64,000 bases of DNA, taken from contig NC_092225.1 of NCBI RefSeq assembly GCF_036320965.1, positions 56,883,424 through 56,947,423 on the forward strand. The letters are read 5' to 3'. The DNA comes from Panulirus ornatus (taxonomy: Eukaryota; Arthropoda; Malacostraca; Decapoda; Palinuridae). The notes beneath the pieces are model-generated. The model was not told where the DNA came from and did not search any database. It saw only the letters and a program-made list of their open reading frames with translations. Positions within the stretch are counted from its first letter, which is position 1, and each line of letters begins with the position of its first letter. The position numbers and the translations under genes were made by a program. This document shows, one piece after another, positions 22,423 to 39,159 of the stretch.

Positions 22423-22886
22423 AGGAAACACCATGACAGCTGTGTATGTTCTAGGAGCGGACGAGCCCTATCCCCACCCTAGCCAGCTTTTCACCATTAA
22501 GATACGCATTGTTCTGAAATCTTACCGATATATCTACGCAATATTCTCTCCCTTTTTCGATTCCCAAATACACCGTTTTCTTTCTCTGGTCAATATACAT
22601 AAATATATATACATATATATACATCTTCCGCCCGCCCCTCACCTCCTCCAACTCTCCTCTTTCGTCATTGGCTGTAAAGAATCTAAACTACTGGGCGTTC
22701 TTTCTGCCTAATATCATCCTCGAGCAGAGCTTAATATTCCAGTAATAACTTATCCTCAACAGCTGCTGTAGCAAAAAAGAAGGAAAAAAAATTGATGTAT
22801 TTTACGTATAAAGTAACATTATTGGTAAGGTCGTTTCCTCTTACGTAAGCTTTTTATATTCTCAACCATATGACATCCTGGGAATA

Positions 22887-22889
<3 letters not shown>
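22421..22889. other. Unannotated DNA
   Basis: A TA-rich patch lies at 22595-22622. Otherwise no gene or repeat family recognised. Confidence 0.5.

Positions 22890-22978
<89 letters not shown>
22890..22978. repeat. (TC)n(TA)n compound microsatellite
   Basis: TC dinucleotides to about 22938, directly followed by TA dinucleotides. Confidence 0.95.
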
Positions 22979-22981
<3 letters not shown>

Positions 22982-23621
22982 TAACAGTTTGCACCTATCT
23001 TTCTATAAAAACATTCCTAAGCATACACAAAATACTTCAATAACTTTGACATAAATGTACAGCGAAATTTAAAACTGTAATTAACCTTTACAGGTCTTTA
23101 AATACGCAACATTACTTTCAGTAGTGAAGACTCATCAGCATGATTACCATGCGGAGGTACACTATGCATGGCACGTTCATGAGAGGGTATTTGATCTAGC
23201 TGTTAAGCATAGGTGTGGGAGTTTAGCTTCCTGACGTAGGATTGGATTGTATAAGAGAACAACAGATGGCACGCGTAGTGTACTGAAGATAATGAAAACG
23301 GTAAGAATAAAGAATAAATACGTGGGGATGATATATGAGTTAATGAAGTCATTAGAACGATACATAGATGATTACCCCCCATTCCCCTTAATCGTGCACA
23401 ATTATATTTAATGTGTAGCAGACGAGAGGATGATGAAGTGCATCTACAACAGAAGAGTTGATGGTGAAGAAGGTAGAAGGTAGAGTAACATGATGTGAAG
23501 AACATATGAGATAAGTGAAGTGTTGACAGCTGGAGTAGGAGGGACTTAAAGATACCTATATGATGGACGTTAATCGTGTGGAACGGAGACTTATGTGTGA
23601 AAATGGGAGGTTTGGTTCAGT
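22979..23621. other. Unannotated DNA
   Basis: No recognisable gene. A minus frame of 100 codons at 23203-23505 has no known motif. Confidence 0.5.
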
Positions 23622-23853
23622 ACGTACGTCGGTCCCATCTGAAGGGTACGTACGTGAGTCACATCTGATGGGTACGTACGTGGATCTCATTTGATGGGTA
23701 CCTACATGGGTCCAATCTAATGGGCACGTACGTGGGTCCCATCTGATGGATACGTGAGACCCATCTGACGGGTACGTACCTAGGCCCCATATGATGGGCA
23801 CGTTGATCCCATCTGATGGGTACGTACGTGGGTCCCATCTGATACACTCAAGT
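23622..23853. repeat. Minisatellite, ~26 bp unit, ~9 copies, diverged
   Basis: The core is GTACGTACGTGGGTCCCATC plus TGATGG. Units carry the palindrome GTACGTAC, and several have lost bases. Confidence 0.9.
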
Positions 23854-26708
<2,855 letters not shown>

Positions 26709-26711
26709 ATC

Positions 26712-27136
26712 AAACTATAAACATATACATACACATACACAGACATATACATGTATACACAAGTAAATATTCATACTTGCTTACCTTCATCCATTTCTGG
26801 TGCTACCCCGCCACACAGGCAACAGTATCGCGAGGCAGCGCCATGAAAACACAAAAAAGACTAAATTCGTTCACACTCAGTCTCTAGCTGTCATGTGTAA
26901 TGCACCGAAACCAAAGCTCCCTTTCCACATCTAGGCCCTACAAAACTTTCCATGGTTTACCCCAGACACTTCACATGCCCTGGTTCAATCCACTGACAGC
27001 ACGTCGACCCCGGTATACCAAATCGCTCCAACTCACTCTATTCCTTGCACGCCGCTCACCCTGCTGTATGTTCAGGCCCCAATCGCTAAAAATTATTTTC
27101 ACTCCATCCCTCCACCTCCAATTTGGTCTCCCGTAT
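26712..27136 (-). mobile_element. LINE-B 3' fragment, copy 3
   Basis: Repeats the 3' untranslated segment and the last coding codons seen at 25440-25830 (TCTCTAGCTGTCATGTGTAA, CTTCACATGCCCTGGTTCAA, TGACAGCACGTCGA on plus). It is broken off at both ends. The terminal CGCTACCTCGC tail is reduced to GCGAGGCAGCGCC near 26832. Confidence 0.85.
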
Positions 27137-27594
27137 ATGTGGCAGAAAGAGAAACATGTATTGAACAATGCCAGGCGGTGAAGTTACATTTTTGACAATA
27201 CACAGTCCAAAATCATATTATCGGATGGTGCGCTACGCCTGACGAAGGGAAACTATTCTCGACTACGTTCTGGTCATGGCGGAAGTTGCTGCCATCCATT
27301 TGTGTCTGTATAGAAATTCCTCCAGTGATGCTTTCCCCAGTGGCAGAAGACCGAGTGAACGGCCGTCAGAAAGACTGTTCAACGAGAGGCACGAAAAACG
27401 AAAAATCCTGCCCCCATCACGTACATGTTGATGCTGTGTTGCCACACTCACATGTGGGGAAAATTCTCAACTGATCTAATCAATCGTATGTTCCACTGGC
27501 CAGTGAATGTATCTTTAATTACATGTGTATTTATGTTTATGTTACCTGAGACGGCACGGGCAACTGATGCACTAATCATGGCCATCCCATTATC
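27137..27594. other. Unannotated DNA
   Basis: No recognisable gene or repeat between two LINE-B fragments. Confidence 0.5.
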
Positions 27595-27812
27595 ATATAT
27601 ACACAGACATATACATATATACAAATATACATATCCATACTTGCTGCCTTCATCCATTCCCGTGTCCACTCCACCACATATGAAATGGCACCTCCTCCCC
27701 ACGCGCGTGCGTGATATAGCACTGGGAAAAACGTTGAAATGTATAAGCATTCATAAGTGCGCGTGTGGACGTCCATGCATACACACGTGTATGGGAGTGG
27801 GCTGGGCCACTC
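27595..27812. mobile_element. LINE-B 3' fragments in head-on inversion
   Basis: 27595-27731 is minus-oriented LINE-B 3' untranslated sequence (CTTGCTGCCTTCATCCATTC and a C-rich stretch). From about 27733 the sequence switches to the plus orientation of the adjacent part (CGTTGAAATGTATAAGCATT ... TGGGCTGGGCCA). The two halves together form a rearranged LINE-B tail. Confidence 0.75.
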
Positions 27813-27960
27813 CCTGGGCTGAGCCAGGTATTCATTTCGACCAACCAACCCCTAGGGATGGATGAACAGCTGGGTTGACCGACTGCCACAACCATGCGTT
27901 CGACCCTGGGCCGCCCGTGGATGCGTCACGGTCAGGAACGTTAACCTTTGCCTAGATATA
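27813..27960 (+). repeat. Possible tRNA-derived interspersed repeat
   Basis: GCGTTCGACCCTGG near 27897-27910 resembles a Pol III B box and its surroundings. The unit includes CAACCCCTAGGGATGGATGA and CGTCACGGTCAGGAACGTTA. No clear A box was found and no second copy in the window, so this call is weak. Confidence 0.35.
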
Positions 27961-28100
27961 TACTGGTGATCGTTCGAGACTCTCCCATACACGAACAGCT
28001 GAAGATGTAGATGAAGAAGATCAAAACGTCTCTGGTTTTACCAGCGTAGGTGGAGGGTGGCGACCAGGGTCATTGTGGTCGGTCGAGGTGATCGATCAAG

Positions 28101-28460
28101 TGGGGAGGAGGCAGCCTGGACAACCTCACATTGGCCAGCCTGGGGAGGAGGCAGCCTGGACAACCTAACATTGGCCAGCCTGGGGAGGAGGCAGCCTGGA
28201 CAACCTCACATTGGCCAGCCTGGGGAGGAGGCAGCCTGGACAACCTCACATTGGCCAGCTTGGGGAGGAGGCAGACTGGACAACCTCACATTGGCCAGCC
28301 TGGGGAGGAGGCAGCCTGGACAACCTCACATTGGCCAGCCTGGGGAGGAGGCAGCCTGGACAACCTCACACTGGCTAGCCTGGGGAGAAGGCAGCCTGGA
28401 CAACCTAACATTGGCCAGCCTGGGGAGGAGGCAGCCTGGACAACCTCACATTAAGCAACC
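28101..28460. repeat. Minisatellite, 40 bp unit, 9 copies
   Basis: Each unit starts TGGGGAGGAGGCAGCCTGGA and ends ACATTGGCCAGCC. Copies are nearly identical. Open frames of 107 and 156 codons on plus are repeat artefacts. Confidence 0.97.
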
Positions 28461-28761
28461 AGGACACCAAGAGACAGACATCGCGTCAGAACACCGGAAG
28501 GCCGATGATCATCACGGGAAAATATAAATCAAAAGCTACGTCAGGGAAGAAATACAAACAAACAGGCAAAGAAAAACAAAAGCAGAAATAACAATGAAAA
28601 AAAAAAAGAAAACGAAGACAAAAGTTTCCAATGAAAGATGGAACATAACGAGGTCAGGGAACCACTTGAATTCCAAACAGGAGCTGAGCAACGTAACTGT
28701 TGGGTCAATGGTCAGTGGTAGGAGAAACAATATTGCACGTACAATACGTCACTGTGAGGGA
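28461..28761. other. Unannotated DNA between two minisatellites
   Basis: A-rich patches near 28590. Nothing else recognised. Confidence 0.5.
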
Positions 28762-29336
28762 AGTGAGGTGGCCAGCAGGTGGGCAGTATACTGGTGAGGT
28801 GACCAGCAGGTGGGCAGTATACTGGTGAGGTGACCAGCAGGTGGGCAGTATACTGGTGAGGTGACCAGCAGGTGGGCAGTATATTGGTGAGGTGACCAGC
28901 AGGTGGATAGTATACTGGTGAGGTGACCAGCAGGTGGGCAGTATACTGGTGAGGTGACCAGCAGGTGGGCAGTATACTGGTGAGGTGACCAGCAGGTGGG
29001 TAGTATACTGGTGAGGTGACCTGCAGGTGGGCAGTATACTGGTGAGGTGACCAGCAGGTGGGCAGTTTACTGGTGAGGTGACCAGCAGGTGGGCAGTATA
29101 CTAGTGAGGTGACCAGCAGGTGGGCAGTATACTGGTGAGGTGACCAGCAGGTGGGCAGTATACTGGTGAGGTGACCAGCAGGTGGGCAGTATACTGGTGA
29201 GGTGACCAGCAGGTGGGCAGTATATTAGCGAGGTGACCAGCAGGTGGGCAGTATACTGGTGAGGTGACCAGCAGGTGGGCAGTATACTGGTGAGGTGACC
29301 AGCAGGTGGGCAGTATATTAGTGAGGTGACCAGCAA
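28762..29336. repeat. Minisatellite, 31 bp unit, ~18 copies
   Basis: The core is GAGGTGACCAGCAGGTGGGC plus AGTATACTGGT. CTGGT and ACCAG at the unit junction can pair around GAGGTG. Copies are highly uniform. Confidence 0.97.
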
Positions 29337-29370
29337 GCAGAAGCTGACAGGTATTATCTTTCCAAGAAAG

Positions 29371-29468
29371 TCTCTTCTTCTTCCTCCTCCTCTTCTTCCT
29401 CTTCTTATTCCTCTTCTTCTTCCTCCTCTTATTCCTCTTCTTCTTCTTCCTCCTCTTCTTCCTCTTCT

Positions 29469-29503
<35 letters not shown>

Positions 29504-32500
29504 CTCCTCTTCTTCCTCTTCTTATTCCTCTTCTTCTTCCTCTTCTTATTCCTCTTCTTCTTCCTCCTCCTCTTCTTCCTCTTCTTATTCCTCTTCTTCT
29601 TCCTCCTCCTCTTCTTCCTCTTCTTATTCCTCTTCTTCTTCCTCTTCTTATTCCTCTTCTTCTTCCTCTTCTTATTCCTCTTCTTCTTCCTCTTCTTATT
29701 CCTCTTCTTCTTCCTCCTCCTCTTCTTCCTCTTCTTATTCCTCTTCTTCTTCCTCCTCCTCTTCTTCCTCTTCTTATTCCTCTTCTTCTTCCTCCTCCTC
29801 TTCTTCCTCTTCTTATTCCTCTTCTTCTTCCTCTTCTTATTCCTCTTCTTCTTCCTCTTCTTATTCCTCTTCTTCTTCTTCCTCTTCTTATTCCTCTTCT
29901 TCTTCCTCCTCCTCTTCTTCCTCTTCTTATTCCTCTTCTTCTTCCTCTTCTTATTCCTCTTCTTCTTCCTCCTCCTCTTCTTCCTCTTCTTATTCCTCTT
30001 CTTCTTCCTCCTCCTCTTCTTCCTCTTCTTATTCCTCTTCTTCTTCCTCCTCCTCTTCTTCCTCTTCTTCTTCCTCTTCTTATTCCTCTTCTTCTTCCTC
30101 TTCTTATTCCTCTTCTTCTTCCTCCTCCTCTTCTTCCTCTTCTTATTCCTCTTCTTCTTCCTCCTCCTCTTCTTCCTCTTCTTCTTCCTCCTCCTCTTCT
30201 TCCTCTTCTTCTTCCTCCTCCTCTTCTTCCTCTTCTTATTCCTCTTCTTCTTCCTCTTCTTATTCCTCTTCTTCTTCCTCCTCCTCTTCTTCCTCTTCTT
30301 CTTCTTCCTCTTCTTCTTCCTCTTCTTATTCCTCTTCTTCTTCTTCCTCTTCTTATTCCTCTTCTTCTTCCTCTTCTTATTCCTCTTCTTCTTCCTCTTC
30401 TTATTCCTCTTCTTCTTCCTCCTCCTCTTCTTCCTCTTCTTATTCCTCTTCTTCTTCCTCCTCCTCTTCTTCCTCTTCTTATTCCTCTTCTTCTTCCTCC
30501 TCCTCTTCTTCCTCTTCTTATTCCTCTTCTTCTTCCTCCTCCTCTTCTTCCTCTTCTTATTCCTCTTCTTCTTCCTCTTCTTATTCCTCTTCTTCTTCCT
30601 CCTCCTCTTCTTCCTCTTCTTATTCCTCTTCTTCTTCCTCCTCCTCTTCTTCCTCTTCTTATTCCTCTTCTTCTTCCTCTTCTTCTTCCTCTTCTTCTTC
30701 CTCTTCTTATTCCTCTTCTTCTTCCTCTTCTTCTTCCTCCTCCTCTTCTTCCTCTTCTTATTCCTCTTCTTCTTCTTCCTCTTCTTATTCCTCTTCTTCT
30801 TCTTCCTCTTCTTATTCCTCTTCTTCTTCCTCTTCTTATTCCTCTTCTTCTTCCTCTTCTTATTCCTCTTCTTCTTCCTCTTCTTCTTCCTCCTCCTCTT
30901 CTTCCTCTTCTTATTCCTCTTCTTCTTCTTCCTCCTCCTCTTCTTCCTCTTCTTATTCCTCTTCTTCTTCCTCTTCTTATTCCTCTTCTTCTTCCTCCTC
31001 CTCTTCTTCCTCTTCTTCTTCCTCCTCCTCTTCTTCCTCTTCTTCTTCCTCCTCCTCTTCTTCCTCTTCTTCTTCCTCCTCCTCTTCTTCCTCTTCTTAT
31101 TCCTCTTCTTCTTCCTCCTCCTCTTCTTCCTCTTCTTATTCCTCTTCTTCTTCCTCTTCTTCTTCCTCTTCTTATTCCTCTTCTTCTTCCTCTTCTTATT
31201 CCTCTTCTTCTTCCTCTTCTTATTCCTCTTCTTCTTCCTCTTCTTATTCCTCTTCTTCTTCCTCTTCTTATTCCTCTTCTTCTTCTTCCTCTTCTTATTC
31301 CTCTTCTTCTTCCTCTTCTTATTCCTCTTCTTCTTCCTCTTCTTATTCCTCTTCTTCTTCCTCTTCTTATTCCTCTTCTTCTTCCTCTTCTTATTCCTCT
31401 TCTTCTTCTTCCTCTTCTTATTCCTCTTCTTCTTCCTCTTCTTATTCCTCTTCTTCTTCCTCTTCTTATTCCTCTTCTTCTTCCTCTTCTTATTCCTCTT
31501 CTTCTTCCTCTTCTTATTCCTCTTCTTCTTCCTCTTCTTATTCCTCTTCTTCTTCCTCTTCTTATTCCTCTTCTTCTTCCTCTTCTTATTCCTCTTCTTC
31601 TTCCTCTTCTTATTCCTCTTCTTCTTCCTCCTCCTCTTCTTCCTCTTCTTATTCCTCTTCTTCTTCCTCCTCCTCTTCTTCCTCTTCTTATTCCTCTTCT
31701 TCTTCCTCCTCCTCTTCTTCCTCTTCTTATTCCTCTTCTTCTTCCTCTTCTTATTCCTCTTCTTCTTCCTCTTCTTATTCCTCTTCTTCTTCCTCTTCTT
31801 ATTCCTCTTCTTCTTCCTCCTCCTCTTCTTCCTCTTCTTATTCCTCTTCTTCTTCCTCTTCTTATTCCTCTTCTTCTTCCTCCTCCTCTTCTTCCTCTTC
31901 TTATTCCTCTTCTTCTTCCTCTTCTTATTCCTCTTCTTCTTCCTCTTCTTATTCCTCTTCTTCTTCCTCTTCTTATTCCTCTTCTTCTTCCTCTTCTTAT
32001 TCCTCTTCTTCTTCCTCTTCTTATTCCTCTTCTTCTTCCTCCTCCTCTTCTTCCTCTTCTTCTTCCTCCTCCTCTTCTTCCTCTTCTTATTCCTCTTCTT
32101 CTTCCTCTTCTTATTCCTCTTCTTCTTCCTCTTCTTATTCCTCTTCTTCTTCCTCCTCCTCTTCTTCCTCTTCTTATTCCTCTTCTTCTTCCTCTTCTTA
32201 TTCCTCTTCTTCTTCCTCTTCTTATTCCTCTTCTTCTTCCTCTTCTTATTCCTCTTCTTCTTCCTCTTCTTATTCCTCTTCTTCTTCCTCTTCTTCTTCC
32301 TCTTCTTATTCCTCTTCTTCTTCCTCTTCTTATTCCTCTTCTTCTTCCTCCTCCTCTTCTTCCTCTTCTTATTCCTCTTCTTCTTCCTCTTCTTATTCCT
32401 CTTCTTCTTCCTCCTCCTCTTCTTCCTCTTCTTATTCCTCTTCTTCTTCCTCCTCCTCTTCTTCCTCTTCTTATTCCTCTTCTTCTTCCTCTTCTTATTC

Positions 32501-33159
32501 CTCTTCTTCTTCCTCCTCCTCTTCTTCCTCTTCTTCTTCCTCCTCCTCTTCTTCCTCTTCTTATTCCTCTTCTTCTTCCTCCTCCTCTTCTTCCTCTTCT
32601 TCTTCCTCTTCTTATTCCTCTTCTTCTTCCTCTTCTTATTCCTCTTCTTCTTCCTCCTCCTCTTCTTCCTCTTCTTATTCCTCTTCTTCTTCCTCCTCCT
32701 CTTCTTCCTCTTCTTATTCCTCTTCTTCTTCCTCCTCCTCTTCTTCCTCTTCTTATTCCTCTTCTTCTTCCTCTTCTTATTCCTCTTCTTCTTCCTCTTC
32801 TTCTTCCTCTTCTTATTCCTCTTCTTCTTCCTCCTCCTCTTCTTCCTCTTCTTATTCCTCTTCTTCTTCCTCCTCCTCTTCTTCCTCTTCTTATTCCTCT
32901 TCTTCTTCCTCTTCTTCTTCCTCCTCCTCTTCTTCCTCTTCTTATTCCTCTTCTTCTTCCTCCTCCTCTTCTTCCTCTTCTTATTCCTCTTCTTCTTCCT
33001 CCTCCTCTTCTTCCTCTTCTTATTCCTCTTCTTCTTCCTCCTCCTCTTCTTCCTCTTCTTCTTCCTCCTCCTCTTCTTCCTCTTCTTATTCCTCTTCTTC
33101 TTCCTCTTCTTATTCCTCTTCTTCTTCCTCCTCCTCTTCTTCCTCTTCTTATTCCTCTT
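29371..33159. repeat. 3.8 kb polypyrimidine array with 24 and 39 bp units
   Basis: Almost pure T/C on plus, with a single A per unit in TTATTCC. Between successive ATTCC marks the spacing is mostly 24 or 39 bp, and occasional units lose the A. Every length is a multiple of 3, so frames stay open across the whole tract. The 1289-codon plus frame (IPLLLPLL pattern) and the 1358-codon minus frame (KKRNKKRK pattern) are artefacts, not proteins. The tract ends in A15 at 33160-33174. Confidence 0.97.
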
Positions 33160-33184
33160 AAAAAAAAAAAAAAACATATATATA

Positions 33185-33353
33185 CATGTATATAAGGGAG
33201 CGGGGAGCTGGAAATCCTCCCCTCTCGTTTTTTTCTTTTAATTTTCCAAAAGAAGGAACAGAGAAGGGGGCCAGGTGAGAATATTCCCTCAAAGGCCCAG
33301 TCCTCTGTTCTTAACGCTACCTCGCTAACGCAGGAAAGGGAGAATAGTATGAA

Positions 33354-33354
<1 letters not shown>
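33185..33354 (+). repeat. Interspersed repeat R, copy 2
   Basis: Shares GGAACAGAGAAGGGGGCCA, ATATTCCCTC and TCCTCTGTTCTTAACGCTAC with the copy at 59682. The 3' end, AACGCTACCTCGCTAACGCA, is close to the LINE-B tail. A TA tract follows at once. Confidence 0.8.

Positions 33355-33355
<1 letters not shown>

Positions 33356-33421
<66 letters not shown>
33356..33421. repeat. (TA)n microsatellite
   Basis: TA dinucleotides directly after repeat R. Confidence 0.95.
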
Positions 33422-33424
<3 letters not shown>

Positions 33425-33826
33425 ATGAATAACATTAACCTAAGGCATTTCCCAAGCACTGTTTAGCACATCATGGTCCGACATCCGTCCATTAAAACAT
33501 GTCTTTAGTTTCGTCTTTCGTCGTTATATCATTCAGTTCAACAAAGCTCTTCTACGCCATCCACCTCATCCCATGTTGTACACGCGTGCTACACCAAGCC
33601 TTGTGAAGACATTGGAGATGAACGAACTATATTTTCGATACCAACATCTCATACTATACCCTATTTCAATGTTCCTAGTCAGGACTTCGTAATCATTAAC
33701 ATGAACGCAACTGATGCTACTGATATCAACGCCTCTTGTGTATATACCGGCCTTATGACAGAATGCTTAGCCATATATACGGTCACTGTGAATCCCCTCT
33801 CCCTTCATACCCCAGGTGCTTCCTTT

Positions 33827-33828
<2 letters not shown>
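33422..33828. other. Unannotated DNA
   Basis: No recognisable gene or repeat. Confidence 0.5.

Positions 33829-33860
<32 letters not shown>
33829..33860. repeat. (CA)n microsatellite at left edge of duplication
   Basis: CA dinucleotides immediately before the first 829 bp unit. Confidence 0.93.
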
Positions 33861-35520
<1,660 letters not shown>

Positions 35521-35616
35521 GGTACACACTGCTGAAAAACCCACCCATTCGACACGTACTTGAGAACCCACTGCTTCAATAAGCAGTTCAATAAGCAATT
35601 CACTGGTTATCTCTGC

Positions 35617-35620
<4 letters not shown>

Positions 35621-35697
<77 letters not shown>
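35621..35697. repeat. (GA)n microsatellite
   Basis: GA dinucleotides, in inverted orientation to the TC tract at 35283-35383. Confidence 0.95.
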
Positions 35698-35698
<1 letters not shown>

Positions 35699-35904
35699 TC
35701 ATCCAAGTTGTGAAGTAGACGTGACAGTCGACGTGGTACCATCAGCTCTGCCCACCTGTGGCCAAGGCGGGCGTCCTGAGCGGTGCAGAGCAGTGAGGGG
35801 GGACGCCCCGGCCGTCCCAGGTGAGGGAGCTGTGTGATCTGCACGACGCCAGGTGATGTGGCCAAGACTGTGGGAGTTTGGCTGACGTGTATCTCTACCA
35901 CCTC

Positions 35905-36055
35905 TCTCCCTCACTGCTTCTCCATCATCCCTCCCTCACTACATCACCATCATCCCTCCCTCACTACCTCACCTTCATCCCTCCTTCACTGCCTCACCAT
36001 CATCCCTCCCTCACTGCCTCACCATCATCCCTCCCTCACCGCTTCATCATCTCCT
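35905..36055. repeat. Minisatellite, 25 bp unit, ~6 copies
   Basis: The core is CATCATCCCTCCCTCACT followed by variable GCCTCAC, ACATCAC or ACCTCAC. Confidence 0.92.
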
Positions 36056-37097
36056 CCATCAAGGTACTGTGGTGTACACACAGCTCGTCTTGATCCATAA
36101 TGCTGCGGTGGTGAGGAGCGATGATGTTGGGGAACACTGCTAGCCTGGAGTCACCTCCTCCTCCGTCATCATTGATCGTAAAACGAACCATAAAAGTCCA
36201 GTCGACCATTAGAGCATTTTGGTGGGAGGAAAACCCGCATTAGCTGGTCGAGGGAGACGTAGGCAACGAGGATTATTATGATGCATGTAGGTAAGGAGGT
36301 CTTACGTTGTATACCACGTAAAGGACAGGTCTTGTAACCCTTCCTTCACTCTACATACACTTCTGTACATGTCTCTGTCTCATCTAAGGGTCTGTCAAAA
36401 CGTCCATGAAGTATACTTTGTACATCACATATGCTCTACCTTGGTATATCAGTAAGGTATAACATTTGCTGCTACCCACAGTATGTCGACCATGGAAGAG
36501 CCTGTACAGTACCATGACTTGGAACTCTACTGAATTATGTTAATGTTGTCATCATACATGATCCGGGTCACACTGGGCCATGACCGAGGCCACACCGTGC
36601 CAGGTATAAGGGAGGGGCGCATCTACAACAACACTAATATGATATGAAATGTTATTGTAAGAGCATGTGCGGGTGTTGTGCCCAAGTACGTCATGTGGGC
36701 ACTTAACAGCAAGTATCTTGTCCTGTGTGAAGTAAGCGTTCAAGAGACGGTGTATTGTGCATGTCAGGTGGGTGTTCAACAGTGTGTAATGTGCTTCAAC
36801 ATTCGACTCTTTGAATACCATTCGTAAACTAAGTGGATAATACTTGGTGTTTTGCCAAGTGGTTGTTCAAGTGAGTATTTACGAGAGTGTAAAGTGGGTG
36901 TTCAACAGGGGGGGAGTTCTGTGCTATTTTCAGGCAGGAATTCAGCAGAGTGTATTTTGGGTGCGTGTTAAGGTAATATTGATCAGTCGTGTGGTGAAAG
37001 TGGTTTTGTAAGAAGGACCTTCAGTAAGTCTGTGAGTCATCTGATGATTGTCACCAGCCGTACGATATTTTGGTTTGTGTGACGCGTAGGAAAGCCA
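36056..37097. other. Unannotated DNA with diverged repeats
   Basis: GGGTGTTCAACAG recurs near 36771 and 36897, with related sequence near 36735, suggesting a strongly decayed tandem repeat at 36680-36960. No gene recognised. Confidence 0.45.
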
Positions 37098-37293
37098 CCA
37101 CACTGGGTACTTTGTAAACAGATGTGACGCTGTAGCACCACACTGGGTACTTTGTAAACAGATGTGACGCTGTACCACTACACTGGGTACTTTGTAAACA
37201 AATGTGACGCTGTAGCACCACACTGGGTACTTTGTAAACAAATGTGACGCTGTAGCACCACACTGGGCACTTTGTAAACAGATGTGACGCGGG
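37098..37293. repeat. Minisatellite, 40 bp unit, ~5 copies
   Basis: Each unit has CACACTGGGTACTTTGTAAA and AGATGTGACGCTGTAGCAC. Copies are nearly identical. Confidence 0.95.
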
Positions 37294-38029
37294 TCTGTAA
37301 ATGCGTTGCACATTGATAAGTTCTGAGCAGTTACGGAATTTTCTGAGTGTGTCAGGGGGAGCATTTACCTCCAGTGCTGTTCTGAAGAGAATTCAAATCC
37401 CTCACAGCATCATTCCCTCGATGATCAACATGACATTGACTTTAGATTCACAAACCATTCCAATCAACTCCGTTATGATATTTTACATCGAAAAGCAAAT
37501 AAGTTCAATAAAGTAAAATATTCATGCCGTAAAGAATTAGACTTAGCCTTAAGTGATTCCTGTAGATATGCAGTAATCACCTCACAGCATTATATGTACA
37601 GCACATATAACTGTAGACTGTCTACATGATAATGAACAAATAACGCTTACGTGATTAAGGCTAGGTAGCTGAACGCTGGGGGTGAATCTTGCAACGCAGT
37701 GTGGTCAGGAAAACATCAAGAAACACACGGAGGCTTAGATCATAACCAAGTGAAAGAAAACGATTTGACATTTAAAGGCATTTCTACGGGAGAATTCTAA
37801 GTTAATGTGACATTAAAGGCATTTCTAAGGGAGAATTTTTAAGCTAATGTTGAAAGCAATGATATAACACCTTTGAAGAGGCCTTAAAGACGGCGATGTA
37901 GTAACACATGAGAGATGATACAGTTGTTATATTAGAATTATTTCTGTCATGGCGTGACACAGACCCTGATGGCTGGCACGACACAAGATACTGACAGATC
38001 CACTCAAACTAATTACACCAGGGGGCCAC
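37294..38029. other. Unannotated DNA with one 41 bp duplication
   Basis: At 37767-37851 two copies share AAAGGCATTTCTA, GGGAGAAT and TAATG. Otherwise nothing recognised. Confidence 0.5.
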
Positions 38030-38130
<101 letters not shown>

Positions 38131-38289
38131 AAGTCATCACAGAATGAAAGGTTGTTTGGCAGTTAGGGTCTTCTGAAGACAAGAACGATCCTGAATTGGC
38201 CTGTTGTGGTAACTACCTGTCTCTGCTACAGTGATGCGAACAGGCTGTTTACTGTGAACAGCTTTGTGTCACCAAACAGTACCATCGTT

Positions 38290-38291
<2 letters not shown>

Positions 38292-38341
<50 letters not shown>
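38292..38341. repeat. (TC)n microsatellite
   Basis: Uninterrupted TC dinucleotides. Confidence 0.95.
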
Positions 38342-38345
<4 letters not shown>

Positions 38346-38800
38346 TTCGATGGTCTGAGAGCACCATTTCCACCCACGGTTCTAACGCTGGTGTCTGGGT
38401 CGACGTCGGCCCCGTACAGGGCACGAAACGAGAGGCTGCGGGTTGGGGAATGCACACACCAGCGAGGCACACAACCCCGCCTCCCATACCACAAGGCAGT
38501 GGAGGAGTGTGGTCTCTCGAGAGACGCGGAGGTGAATAATGCTATCAAAAAAAGGAATAAGTTGAAAAAATATCGACATTTACGTAAAAGATACAAAAAA
38601 AGTTGATTAAAAATTCGTCCCAAAGCAACAAGTGAGGTCTGTCTGTGTTGGTTTGACTAGTAACCAGGCACCAGACACAACCGTGTGGTAAACGTAACAC
38701 CAAAACCACAAGGGGACGGAACCGAATCCTTAGCCATAAGTGGATCGAAACCAATATGCAAGGCACAATCAGCAAACACCGAACGCTGCGTGAGGAAAAC

Positions 38801-38843
<43 letters not shown>

Positions 38844-39159
38844 TATATACATCGAGAAGACACCAGACAACCAAATAGGAAACCCGAAACTAAATACGCA
38901 AAGTTGGAAAACCACATACACCATTCAGTGCCGGATGGTAAACCAGGATTGTGATATCTCCGGGTCATACACCGTTAAATGGAAACCACACAGATACCGC
39001 CCAACACCACCAGGTCCTGTTGGATAGACTCCACGAGAAGGGACGATTCTTATCTTTATATGTTAGATAATGAAATGTTATGATAAACATAACTTATGAG
39101 GCTATTTCTTTTTTTTTGCTTAAAACGCTACTTCTTTCACACCTCCTCTACAACACAAC
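38342..39159. other. Unannotated DNA with a (CA)n tract at 38804-38841
   Basis: Apart from the CA microsatellite there is no recognisable feature. Overlapping short frames on both strands do not look coding. Confidence 0.5.

Noticed and set aside
29326..33195. Open frames of 1289 codons (plus) and 1358 codons (minus)
   Set aside because: Both are translations of a pyrimidine array whose units are multiples of 3. Composition is only L/P/I or K/R/N, and they overlap on opposite strands.
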